A stretch of DNA of 64,000 bases from Phallus indusiatus (lineage: Eukaryota > Basidiomycota > Agaricomycetes > Phallales > Phallaceae), in NCBI GenBank assembly GCA_027605045.1, contig JAQFWX010000010.1, positions 1,306,879 through 1,370,878 on the forward strand, in the 5' to 3' direction. Each line of letters starts with the position of its first letter. The first letter of the stretch is position 1. A program made the position numbers and the translations under genes. Of the stretch, positions 12,055-23,143 are shown one piece after another. The notes beneath the pieces were generated by a model. It ran no database searches. It was given only the letters and a program-made list of their open reading frames with translations, and was not told where the DNA came from.

Positions 12055-13546
12055 ATGTTAGAATTTTTCCAACTACATCTTCGGACCGCTCATTATGACA
12101 AGGTCAACTGGAAAAAAGTTATTTTAATTAATTGGTATATTTCCTTTGCTCCTATTCCGAGAAATCATCCATTGACGGGTCATCAAATTTAGGAGTTTTG
12201 TAGTTTGTTTAGGGTAATCAAAAGCTCAATTGATTGTGATTTACTTAACTGATCATATCACCGAAAGTGCTCTGTACAGTGTATTTGAAATCCTAGAGCC
12301 GTTTAAGCGTGAGTTCTCATTGAACGACAAATCGTGCGTAATAACCTGCCAAGATTCATTTGCTAAATGACATTGGCTTAAATTCAAATTTTAATAGTAT
12401 TCAATTCACGTAATTGTTCTTATCCCTTATGTTGATTATTAGAATAACACCTTCACAGCTATGCGATTCACGAAAGAGTTCCAGTAAGATGACGAGCGCC
12501 ATTTTTCAGATATTTGACTCAAAGCATAGTATATAGACCTGGGCTTCAGTTATGGTGTCTGGAATAATTCCCCTGGTGTGTTTAGCTCTGATAAGTGCCG
12601 TGTCTGTGCGTTCCCTTTGGGACCTCCATTCCGCCTGGTTAGGCTGTGAGTCGTACCACTGCGGGTCTGAATGTTTCATCTATCTTGACCCTGTTTTTCA
12701 TAGGTACTCTATCCTTCATGATTACTGGAATCATCACCAACATGATTAAACTTCTCAGTAGGAAGATTTAGACATTACGATAACGTTTGGCTTATTCAAT
12801 CCTTGATCTTTTAGCGGGACGCCCACGACCAGGTATGATCATTGCTTTGTAGGTTGTCCCAACTACACTTCTTACATAACACAGATTTTATTGCACGTTG
12901 TCAACCTCGACCTGGATCAGTTGACGATCCGATATTTGGATTGAGTAATGCAAGTATTTGCACTCAAGCCGACAAAGAAGTGTTTTTCGATGGATTCAAG
13001 AGCTTCCCTTCTGGACATGCTAGCGGTAATTATTTCGTCAAAGAACTATCGTATGTTTTTGTTCATGCCGTATCACCAGTGGCTTTTGGCGGGCTAGGAT
13101 TCTTAGCTTTCTATCTTCTCGGAAAACTGCATGTGTTTCACGCGAAAGGCTGGAGTGTCAAAATTCCCATTGTTTTATGTCCATTAATTGGAGCAGGTGA
13201 TGTTTATGCGTACCTCCCATTGACTAAAACTGTTTCTGACCTTGAGCGTTTAGCTTCGGTGGCGATTTCTCGTACTATGGATAATCGACATCATTGGCAT
13301 GACGTATTGGCTGGGTCGATTCTAGGTCTATGCGTTGCATTGATGACTTATCGACAACTCTTTCATCCTTTCGCTTCCCCACGCTGTCACGAGGCTTTCC
13401 CGCCTCGTGATACCTCCATGCAATTACAAATCAATGACCTGGCTCTCGATGATGATAGCTCACTTAACTCAGTTCAAGAAGGTGCTGAACGGATACGACT
13501 GCAGAATTCTAATTATTACCGGGCTGATAGATACGCCACTGTTTAG
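12055..13546 (+). CDS. PAP2-family lipid phosphate phosphatase (DPP1/LPP type)
   Basis: Membrane phosphatase removing phosphate from diacylglycerol pyrophosphate, phosphatidate or related lipids. The first exon is MLEFFQLHLRTAHYDKVNW, then spliced membrane segment NWSFVVCLG, then the family block ILEPFKREFSLND, YAIHERVPTWASV, further membrane spans, and the three-part phosphatase signature: K-x6-RP as KLLTGRPRP, PSGH as FPSGHAS, and SR-x5-H-x3-D as SRTMDNRHHWHD. All three catalytic motifs are intact. About nine short introns, each restoring the frame and the family pattern. The C-terminal tail is hydrophilic and acidic. The start at 12055 was chosen because it joins cleanly to the first membrane span; a longer N-terminus is not seen. 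Confidence 0.88.
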
Positions 13547-13604
13547 TCGACGTTTTTTTTCCAATAAAAAAGGCTCATTGAGTTGATAGATTCTCAAATT
13601 TCAA

Positions 13605-13682
13605 ATCAGTAAAACGGAACTTGTTTTTGGACCACTAAGCGCAATTCAGCGAGTCCGTAGAAACAAGTTCCGTTTTACTGAT
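13605..13682. repeat. Perfect 22-bp inverted repeat (hairpin) with 34-base loop
   Basis: The arm 13605-13626 is the exact reverse complement of 13661-13682. The loop holds a further possible 4-bp pairing (13629-13632 with 13653-13656). It lies about 60 bases after the PAP2 stop. It could be a 3'-end hairpin of that transcript, or the remains of a small inverted-repeat transposon. No matching target-site duplication is evident. Confidence 0.85.
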
Positions 13683-14616
13683 CAAGTTGAGCGTCAAAAG
13701 GAAACTGTATGCTTTCTGGACTAATATGTCTCTGTTGTGCTGTGTGTGAACTAGGGAACTGAAGTGTAAGTTGTTAGAGTAAAGATCTTGATCTTTTTAT
13801 ATATCTTAGACAGCGTCGCTGCGTCCTCCTAAATGACCTGAAGTGGCGTCTCTGATTTGCATCACAAGTTGCACAATCAGTGTCTCTGGATTGGACACGT
13901 ATCCCACTTTTGATGCAGATTAGATATCAGTTCTGGCTTTTTTGAAAGTTTGTTCACACATTTTGGGGGGCTGATCATGTTGACGAACGCGCGGAAATCA
14001 GCTCAATATTCCCGCAGCAACCGAACGCCTAGATAAAAAGGCACATCAAAAAGAGACCAGCCATCGATCAATATATAGTCATCAAATTCAAGTCGGTTTT
14101 TTATGCGATAAAGCTTCTCTGACAAGAAGGCTTCTCAAAGTCCCGTCGGTTCGTTTCGCAGTGTCAATGCGAAGTCCTATCATCACTGAAGGGTCAATCT
14201 GAATGCTGATCGAACGAGGAGCCTGAGAACTAATTAACCACCCGTGTAGGCTAGGGCAATGAAGCTTAATGCTTGATTTTATTCACACAAAGACCAAGGC
14301 TTAAAAGACCCCTAATAGTTTGATCGCCGTCGGGCAATATTCAGAGGCCCGCCGGTTACTCATTCAGTCTCGACTCTCACGTAGTAGGTCAAATGGAGCT
14401 TTTGAGCGGACTTTCAGGAAAAACAGTATGCAACGATGATAGATGGTTACCACGAAGAATTCGATTCGCGTACACGGCTGAATTTTTAATTGTTGCTGTA
14501 TGATCTCAGTTCAGGCGGACCCTCGGCCAGCCAAAGTGGAACTTCAAAGATGGATCGGTATCGCCGATTTTTTCCAGTTCTCCCCTCTTGTAACTTGAGC
14601 TCAAGAGTCAACAGGT
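13683..14616. other. Intergenic region before the DUF6533-like gene
   Basis: About 0.9 kb without a supported gene. Presumably promoter sequence of the gene starting at 14617; no clear motif recognised. Confidence 0.4.
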
Positions 14617-16475
14617 ATGAATACCTCATCTGCCGTATCTTTTGCTGAAGAGACATCCGATGCGTAAGAGTGTCGCATAATTCCTACGACGTAGGACTAT
14701 TCTCATAGTTTTTTAAATTTATTTAGGTTCACCAACAACTATGTCCTACTAGCTGCATTTGGTGAATGAACATCTTACCTACGAGTTGATGATATTCACC
14801 TAGATATCAATCATCAGCACTGAGCATTTATGATCCTCTACTCACACTTAGAGAGGAAGTGGATCTAATTTGGATGAGAAAGCTGCGCCTTGGAGCGGCT
14901 CTCTATGTTCTCGCTCGATACGGAACGATATTATACTACATCTTGGATGTCTTGATAACAGTACACCGTGGTCCAACTACCTCTACTGTGGTAAGCCAAC
15001 GCATGCCTCGCGCATATAGCATATAGCCTGATCCTCCTTATCGCTAGTCAGTTCCTGGCTCAAAAGACGCGCGTTTGTATTTGCTCACTTGAAAGTACAG
15101 GAGCTGCAGTCGGCTACAAACGGCCGTGGATGTCTTCAACATGATCTTAGCCGCATGCGTGCAAGGTATTTTGATGGCTCTTTCTACATTCGTTGACGAA
15201 CGTCAATGCCATCGCTAGGCCTAATACTTGCACGTATCTATGCAATATGCACGAACCGCCGTTGGATTGCGTTGCTTGCAATTATCCCGTCCATCGGATA
15301 TTTCTGTGGAAGTCTAGTGAGTAATACTTTACCACAATACCCTAATTCTGGGTTTACGTTGACGAATTTGTACAGGTGCAAATAGTCATAGTGAAATGTA
15401 ACTCCTCTGGCGAATTGGTGACAGTATTGTGAGTGTTGACATCCCCGTATGCCTAATAAATAATATTCATCTCGTATTCCAGAGGTGAGGAATAGCTTGT
15501 GCTTATGCTTTGTTCACTTTCTGAGTCTTGTATGTATCGCTGGTGTTGAAGGCGCGATCATTGGATTTTCTTCGATCCTTTTCGATTTACTTGTTTTTGT
15601 CATCACTGCCGTCAATACCTGGGCACTTTATCGCCTAGAATCAAGACTACCTACAATGCAACAAAAATCATTGACTGAGTTAGTCTTTAGACAGGGTAAG
15701 TGCTGCCTCAGGTTGATGCTTAAGTTAACAGCTAACTGTAGACTTTTTGTAGGAACTCTACGTTTCGGGTAATACTTTTTGTTTCGTTCTTATTGTTTAT
15801 AAATCGGATATTCTTTACAGATTTATATTTCTTTTCATTATTGTTGGCATCGTGACACAGGAGGTGCGTCTGCATGTTTAACGTCTAATGCAACTTTGTC
15901 TGAATGTCTTCGAGACCTTACGAGTGAGTTGAAATCATAGTCTCTGAGACAGAGATAAATCTTTCAAACATAGCCTACCATTGCTGGGGTAGACGTAGAT
16001 GTGGAAATTGTGTAGGTCATCCGTTCTAAATATATTATAAGTTCCTGATGGTTACTGACTCGGACGATTTACTAGCATGTCGACAATTCTCATTTGTCGC
16101 TTTCACCTTGAACTGGTCAAGAGAAATGGTCATCTTGAGCGGGGTGATACAGCTTCTGATCAAGCTGCTATTTCCCAATTCCACGCTGCCATTCGGGATT
16201 TTGGGGCTGGTATTGATGCGGAATTCGGGGATCATGATACTGTGCCATCAGAGGAACAGATAATTGTAGCACCTGATGCCATGGCGTGTCCGAAAAATGA
16301 ACTCGCGCCCCCTGTTATTACCTTGGAATTTGAGCCCGGATTGGCTCGATTTGGAGAACGCAGTATCAGCCAGCGTGAGTGAATCCCATTAAGGTTTTAC
16401 TAAAACTGACCGGAATCAGTGTTTCCAGACGAGACTTTGCAAGACGATCCAGTGCAATCAGATGGGATTTGTTAA
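14617..16475 (+). CDS. Multi-pass membrane protein, DUF6533 type
   Basis: Member of a very large Agaricomycete family of seven-helix-like membrane proteins of unknown function. The N-terminus MNTSSAVSFAEETSDA leads into FTNNYVLLAAFALSIYDP, LLTLREEVDLIWMRKL and ALYVLARYG, which is the DUF6533 pattern (Y-D-x-L-L-T-L then E-V-x-x-I-W then L-x-R-Y). Further membrane segments follow: GLILARIYAICTN with IALLAIIPSIGYFCGSL, then IIGFSSILFDLLVFVITAVN, and FIFLFIIVGIV. After the last span comes LICRFHLELV, matching the short conserved end of such proteins, then an acidic tail ending DDPVQSDGIC. About ten exons; some internal edges (around 14990-15170) are uncertain. No catalytic motif is visible. Roles as receptors have been suggested for the family but are not established. 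Confidence 0.72.
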
Positions 16476-16586
16476 AAGAGGATCTGTAAAATAATATCGC
16501 CGAGTAACAGAAGTAAAGAATTAATAATCATCCGTCAATTATGAATTTTCACTTGATCAGATTTATTCAACGAGACCTTGATTACA
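16476..16586. other. Short convergent gap
   Basis: About 110 bases between two convergent stops; no gene. Confidence 0.5.
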
Positions 16587-17726
16587 TCAACTTTGAAATC
16601 GATTTCCGGATTCATCGCATAAGGAAACGCCCCATGATGAACATCTCCGTGTCCATAGTTTTAACTGATGAGGACGTTTCCGAAAAGCGCTAGCTAATCG
16701 GGGATCGATAAGCTGTATAAGCTTCAAAGATGGAAAGTAGGCGTTATTTCCTATGAGTAGGTTGAAATAATGGTCAAATTCTGCTGGTGAAGATGTTGTG
16801 CTTCCTCTGAGGCCTAAATACTTGACGTGTTGTGCAATGAATGAGAGTGAGGCAGGGATATCTCCGATATTGAATACAAGTGTGTGGACACTGGGTGGTA
16901 AGTTGGATAAAAGATCACTTTGGTATCGAAAAGTGTTAATGGTGAGAATATTCATGGTACGATTAATGTGATTTTTGTTCAAGAACGTGCTTTCGTTTAT
17001 CCAGTCGGCCAAAACCAGATGCCGGATTGGTTCAACTTGCTCAAGTTTCGGATAAAGCGCATCGTACCGCAAAGATTTTTCAGTGGTATCGCGTAAAACG
17101 TCTAGTATGTCGAGACCATCGCACTCGAATTCCCTCTCAAATGGAGAGTGTCCACAGATGTAAAACGACCAATTTCGAGCTTTGATGGAATACCGGGTAA
17201 TCATCTTGGGCACATGCGCAGGGATGTACCATTCAAAGCAACACAGCGATTCTGACTCTGCCAAGACTTCAAATACTTGAGAATCAACATGCAAGTCATC
17301 TTGGTGAAATGCGACGGCAAGAAGGGATGGACACATGGAAATCAAAGAGGAAGCGGAAGACAGCGTTTCAGAATCCTTTGGCGCGAGGAAGTCTATCCGT
17401 AGAACTTTATGAAGATGATTCATGTTGATTGTGGAGTACTTGTTCATCAAGCGGACTATAGTCCTCTCTTGATGTATGAATAAGAATTCATGTAGAAACT
17501 CGGAACAAATTTGACTCCAAGATCTACAGACTAAAGAGATCGATATTTTTATTTGGAGTAATCGACGTAAAATTGGGTATATCTGTCTTGGATGCTTTGG
17601 AAAGGATCTTGTAGGTATACGTCGGATGGGATCGTATAGTGTACCGTCGAGCACCCAAGATGGGATATAGGTTGCTTCGCGGATAATCTGATACCATATC
17701 TCAATGGGAACGCGTTCTATAGCCAT
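16587..17726 (-). CDS. F-box-like protein
   Basis: A single long reading frame of about 379 residues from MAIERVPIEIW. The start fits the F-box-like pattern common in mushrooms (V-P-x-E-I-W-x-x-I-I-x-x-A), followed about 60 residues later by SISLVCRSWSQICSEFL, the second half of the F-box. The rest is leucine-rich with repeated hydrophobic strands and no enzyme motif, as in substrate-binding parts of F-box proteins. Such proteins usually link substrates to an SCF ubiquitin ligase through Skp1. The frame stays open 23 codons further upstream, but that part is a hydrophobic Phe/Leu-rich run unlike an F-box protein, so the internal Met is preferred. No intron is needed. Confidence 0.68.
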   Translation of the reverse strand: MAIERVPIEIWYQIIREATYIPSWVLDGTLYDPIRRIPTRSFPKHPRQIYPILRRLLQIKISISLVCRSWSQICSEFLHEFLFIHQERTIVRLMNKYSTINMNHLHKVLRIDFLAPKDSETLSSASSLISMCPSLLAVAFHQDDLHVDSQVFEVLAESESLCCFEWYIPAHVPKMITRYSIKARNWSFYICGHSPFEREFECDGLDILDVLRDTTEKSLRYDALYPKLEQVEPIRHLVLADWINESTFLNKNHINRTMNILTINTFRYQSDLLSNLPPSVHTLVFNIGDIPASLSFIAQHVKYLGLRGSTTSSPAEFDHYFNLLIGNNAYFPSLKLIQLIDPRLASAFRKRPHQLKLWTRRCSSWGVSLCDESGNRFQS

Positions 17727-17996
17727 ATTTCTATACAAAATGAATAAACTAAATCTGATTAGAGACATGAAGCTGCTAAACATCAAGAAACTCACTACTA
17801 TCGTCGAAGGAGCTGGGAAAAGGCTAAAGTGGTGCGCCGTTCAGCGCTTATACGGCTCCCCGCAGCGTTCATTCGACCAAACTGTCTCCCCTCATATACT
17901 TTTCGAACATATCTCTTCTGCGTTCAGTTCTCGTGTCACCTCTTAAAATGGATAATAAATAAAAAGAGTCCCCCAAAAAAGAAGCTCTAAATAATC

Positions 17997-18181
17997 TCAC
18001 CGGTCTACAAACATCCACTTCCGGGTCCAGCGAAAAGGACTGTTACGCGGGACTTTAGCCAAAGTATCAGCTTTAGTGTTTGACGACTCCGAAAGTATTT
18101 TCGATGCCGATTCTGAGAAAACGCTGTCAAAAAGCACTGACTGACCAGTCTTAAAAACACTCACCCGGTATTAGTTGGCAT
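17997..18181 (-). CDS. Small hypothetical protein (47 residues)
   Basis: Too short for ordinary gene calls but well formed: exon 18181-18165 (MPTNTG), a 41-base intron starting GTGAGT and ending GACAG, and exon 18123-17997 ending in TGA. The product is Ser/Lys-rich and then strongly basic and aromatic near the end (NSPFRWTRKWMFVDR). The W-T-R-K-W pattern and sharp splice sites argue for a real small protein, perhaps organellar or membrane-peripheral. I do not recognise the family. It sits upstream of and on the same strand as the F-box-like gene, with its own space. Confidence 0.45.
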
Positions 18182-19169
18182 TTCGGCTGATCTACTCGAC
18201 TCGTCATTTGGTGCGACGGTTATATTTGTGTGCGGTGGGGTATTGTTTTTTTATTTCGTTGTTTACTCTTGAAGAAGACGTTTCATTTATATGTATATAT
18301 AACTATTCAGTGCCCTAACCCCCGGACTCCCGCCCTAAGCCCTTGGCAAGGAATTTGTTTCAGTTCAGTGTAGCGGGCGCCGTTGCCATCCACACCACGA
18401 TGCTCTCCTAACCTGAACCATATCATACCTTGGCTTCGTATCTTTTCAGGATATTCATTGTCAATATTGAATCTCACCACGGGCTGTGTTCAACGATAAT
18501 CTTTATACAACACACCTTCGGACTTTCATGCATATGAATCTTCGGAGCTCCGTCTCAGCTTTGGTTCTTTGAAGACTGGGCCATGCTGCTACAGCGAAGG
18601 TGGTGTCATAACGAATTCAATTAATTGGGCTAGTGATAAGATCTTAAAAGAAAGCACGGTATTGGGAGTTTGGTTGCCGTTTAAAAAGCTTATTTCCTCC
18701 AACTCAGCTGCATGCATCCCGACACCGACACTCAATTCTCAAACAGCACCATCTCACAATTAGGCAAATCAGTCAAAGGTATATAATTACTACTAGTGGC
18801 TACATAGTCGTTATATCCCTAGCTCGCGCATACTTGCTCGCCAGAGATGAAATCGAAAGCATCAAACAGGACAGTGAATCAAAAAAGAAGTAAAAAAAGA
18901 GTGTGTAAACTGGATAATCGTACTAGGAGGAATTACAGTATAGAAACAGACAGGTGCGGAGATATGTGATGTGTAGGATAATAAGTTATACATTATTGTA
19001 AAAAAAGTTCTCCATGCATGCAAAAGAGAAGTTCGTAATTAGACAGTCCGTGGGTTTAAAATGATGTGATGAGATAGATATAAACATATGCGTCGTATAA
19101 AATCCAAACGATTCCATGTCCATTTTATCCATGAAAGATACGCAAACAAAACAGAACCGGAGGGACCAA
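18182..19169. other. Intergenic region
   Basis: About 1 kb including promoter space for the small minus-strand gene and the 3' flank of the Cys-rich gene. One plus-strand open frame (18569-18763) has no motif. Nothing else seen. Confidence 0.4.
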
Positions 19170-22100
19170 CTATTGCCGGAATGGATTCTTGCTAGCTGTT
19201 GATGAGCCCGTATGGTTAGGTGCCAAAGGATCAACAGGAATCAACCAAAACGATTGAACAGAAGGTGCAACAGTGGTGGTGGCGGTGGCAGTAGTAGCAG
19301 TATTATGGGAAGGAATAACCTCATCGGCTTGACAACTCTCCGCATACTGTCGAGCCTCAACTAACGAAGGCGATCGACGAGGCTGTGGTGCGAAGTGAGG
19401 CATGGGTGGAAGCTCTTCCGGTTGTGGTTGCTGAAAAACCGACGTTCCAACAGTGGAAACCGAGAACCGCGAGTTAAGCAGACGTCCTCCCGCTCCTCCT
19501 CCTCCTCCACTCTCAAGATCGAGATCGCGCGTAGGCTGTTTAGGCTCAGGACTAGACCGAGGTAAACCGGTCATTTGCGAGTAGAGAGATAACGCCGATC
19601 TGCGATTCGCAACATTGAGGAACCGCGTGTCGTCCTTGCGATTGAGATTATCCAAGCTAGTCAAACTCGGCTGTCTCACTAAACCAGTAGAAGACCCGTT
19701 AATCGACTTGGAATAAGCATGCTCCAACTTGCTCATCTCATGAGCATGTCGCGCAGCTTCCTTTTCCCTTAATCGCTGAACTTTTTCGTATTGACTTTCA
19801 CGATGGAAAAATCCTTTTGTATTATGTCCCTTGAAGATATTGGCCAGACGCGTTCGCCATGCGGCACGTTGTTGGATTTTGTTCGCAAACATGGCTGTTT
19901 GCTTCGCACGTTGCTTGCGAGCGTGTCTTCTCCACAACCACAAGATCGCTACAAAGATGAATGCACATCCAAGCGCCATAAGAAGGATCTGCCACCATGC
20001 GAGACGAGTGGAGCTACCGCGAGCAGGTGGAGGGGTGAATGTGGGAAGAGCAGCCGGTGCGGAAGGATTAGAAGGATTGGTGGGTACCACAACAAGATCA
20101 GAGAGACAAACGCCTAGACCTGATACAACGCTCGAGCTAGACTTGCACGTTGCAGTAGCGCACGAACCACCGCTGAGAACATTATTCGAATTGGAACATC
20201 CCATGCATTGATTTGCGCTTGCGCCAGAACAACTGGAGCACGACGAGTCGCATTGAACGCACTTGTTAGACGTCGGATCCAGGAATTGATTTTTGGCACA
20301 TGTAGGAACGCAACGGCCGTCGGAAGTGAGTACTGGCCTATCCGGAGGACAAGTACTACATTGATTGAAGGATCCGCCGGAACATGTTGCACAATCGGGA
20401 TGACAGGACAAGCAAGCGCCGTTTGACTGGAAAGAGGAAGCAGAGCACGACGAGACACATGTTCCGTTGGACGCAAGTTTGTTGTTGGTACATGTTAGAC
20501 AGAAGGTTGAGCTGCCGACGCAAGTGCCACAAGAAGAGTCGCAAGCTATACAAAAGAAAAGGAGGAGTCAGATGACCTTTCTCTCAAAGAAAGAATCGAG
20601 AAGCAAACATACGAGTGCAGGTAAGGTTATCAGAACCTAAAAATGTCCCCTGCGGACATTGTTCCACACATTGGTTTTTGTAAAGAACGAAACCGGGCAA
20701 ACAACCAGTACATTGAACTTCGTTTGGAGTTGACGCAGCGTTGAAGCTCGGAATCTGGCAAGACGTGCATTTCGCAGGACAACCTAAAGTTCATTAATTA
20801 AGAGTTTATCACGAGCTTGGCAAAAAAATAAGACTTACTGTCGCACTCATTTTTCAAGTTGTTCGCAATAAGATTTGTGCCAGAGCAAACACCATTCGTA
20901 TTCGCCCCTACACATTGACCGTTGGAGATGAATTGGCTACCGCTACAAATGATACAGTCATTGGACGTGGGGCCGCTGCAGGTTTTGCAAGTTGGAGAAC
21001 ACAAGGTACAATTCCCATTGTTGTTGAAACTTCCATCTGGACATTCTTGCTGCGAGTTACTTGGAATACTGGAAGTGGGAACACATTTGGTGTTGTCGTT
21101 AGCGTTTTGTGTAAAGCCTGATTTGCATTGAGTGCATTCTCCGGTACTGTCAGCGCATTGGGTGCAGCCTAGCTGGCAGACTTGAAAGTGTGTTAATATG
21201 TAAAACGTACTGAAAAATTACATGAAAAACTTACTTGAGCAATCCCCGTTGGAGTCTAAAAAGAAGCCAGGAGCGCAGGTAGCACATGCTGTACCATTGC
21301 TGCTATTGATCCAGCCAGAGTTACATGTACATTGTCCATTGCTTCCGCAAACGCCATTCAAACAATTGCATGAGGACGGTGCGTTATTCACTTTAGGTGC
21401 CAAACATTGACCGGTTCCCGTCAAGCCGTCATCACAAGTTTCACAGTCAGAAGGACAGGCAGAGCAAGAAGGACCAAAGAATCCTGAAGCACAAGATTCA
21501 CATGACTGTCCGGTGAAACCTGGAGCGCAAGTGCATTTCCCTGACGCAGTGCATATACCTCCACTGCTACATGGAGAAGAACAAGCGGTTGATACGATGT
21601 CGGTGAGAGAAAGAGAGCCACTCGCGGCAGAAGAGGAAAGTCTTGAAAAGTCAGGAATAGAGTCCCATACGATTAAACGGCTATTCGAGCTCGTGACAGC
21701 GGCGTATGTATTAGGTCCAATGAACAGCGAACCGGAGGGTAAAGCAGAAGATGACTGATTGGCGGACGTAGATATTTGGGTAAATGTCGATTGACCCGAA
21801 TAAAGGGGTTGTGCGAATGCAAGAACGCCCGGCTGAATATCAACTGTGAGTGGTAACGAGGGGGTGGTGGAAGTTGCCGATGAGTTCGAGAAACCTGGTG
21901 GTAGCTCCAAAGTGGCACTTGAGGAAGTAAGAGCGTCATTTAATAGAGAAGGTTGTGAAGTTGAAGTATATTGTCCCGGCAGAAGCAGGATTGATGGATT
22001 CGAAGGCACTGATAAAGTCACCCCGACTGTGTATGCAAATGTTAGTTTCGTATACCGATTGTGAAGGACAATTCACGCACGAGAAGTATTTGAAGTGCCC

Positions 22101-22280
22101 TGCAGACATTGTCCAGCAACGCAAACTATTGAATTTGAATTTGGTGTACTTGAAGGTGCTGCAACTGGTGAATACCCCCCCAATAAGTTAGTAAATGAGT
22201 ACGATGACGTCGAGAATGCTCAGAAACGTACATGCTGCAGTGATTAAGGCCACGGGCCACAGTGAGAATGAAGACAACAT
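19170..22280 (-). CDS. Cys-rich single-pass receptor-like membrane protein (EGF/furin-like repeats)
   Basis: Large type I membrane protein. Signal peptide MLSSFSLWPVALITAAFA (first intron has a perfect TACTAAC branch point and ends CACCAG). A Ser/Thr-rich stalk follows with PSNPSILLLPGQY, then EGF-like modules (CSSPCSSGGICTASGKCTC, CNCLNGVCGSNGQCTC) and a run of furin-like/growth-factor-receptor repeats with C-x2-C-x2-C spacing (CSPTCKTCSGP, CPAKCTSC, CHPDCATCSGG, CDSSCSSCSGA). One transmembrane helix (WWQILLMALGCAFIFVAIL) is followed by basic residues RRHARKQR and a cytoplasmic tail of about 260 residues rich in Ser, Gln, Pro and Gly, with a coiled-coil-like charged segment (EKVQRLREKEAARHAHEM). 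No kinase domain. The architecture suggests a surface sensor or adhesion protein; its ligand is unknown. Internal exon edges between 20560 and 21220 are approximate. Confidence 0.82.
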
Positions 22281-23143
22281 GGTAGTAGTTGGAGAAAGAA
22301 AGACGAGAAGGAAGGAGCGGTCGACGCGACTCTTAGCCAGCAGAGCGTTGTCTTTTGAGAATGCTGCTTTTTGTTCTCTTTCTTGTTCATTTCACTTTTA
22401 ATTGTGTTTTCGGCAGTGACTCAATTCAAACTCCGACCCTTTGTTTGGGCTGGCTTATGTCACTATTGTTCAAAGGGGGGTTACTTAAGCGTCGGGTCCG
22501 AAACGCCATTGTTCCTGTTCTGTGACGTGACCGGGGTGTGACACTTTTATTTTTCAGGTTTGGTTTTGCCGTCTCCAACAACGCTGACACCCTTGAGTTA
22601 TTTTTTTTTGCTTGTTTACTTTCTAAGTATTTATACTAGTAGGAACGGCATTCCGTTTTTAGGAGCTGTTTTTAGACCTTGTAGATTTTTTTTGAATTCA
22701 ATATGGCAATGCTTTTCCTTCCCCTGTGCAAAACTTGAGAATCAGAGTGAGGCTGATGTGCAGGGACACACGCGATAGGAAATTCTATTCAATTATTCCA
22801 TTTCCCCGGCAGTTCTTATAGCGACAATTGAAAAAAAAATCGATATTCACAAATTAGACGGCATCTTATCAAAATCGTTACGCTTCACCCGTCTCAATTC
22901 AATCGCCTGCTGTTCAATGTTATAAGATTGTTCGTGGTTGAACACTGTCCCCTCAACGTCATTTGTCCATTCTTTTCCGTCTACACCGTGTGTAGATTCC
23001 TTTCGTCCCTTTTCCTCCTCCTCTTCCCCCCTCCCCGACACTGCTTACCTTCCGCTCTTTTAAACAATCGTCTGGTAAGCTGATCATACAATCTTCGTCA
23101 AATCTATTCAGACTTTGCTGATCTTTTGAACAGTCATTTCGTG
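22281..23143. other. Divergent promoter region
   Basis: Shared upstream space of the Cys-rich gene (minus) and the lyase gene (plus). Contains CT-rich and poly-T runs; no gene seen. Confidence 0.45.

Noticed and set aside
18569..18763. 64-codon plus-strand frame
   Set aside because: No motif, no splice partner, in presumed intergenic space.
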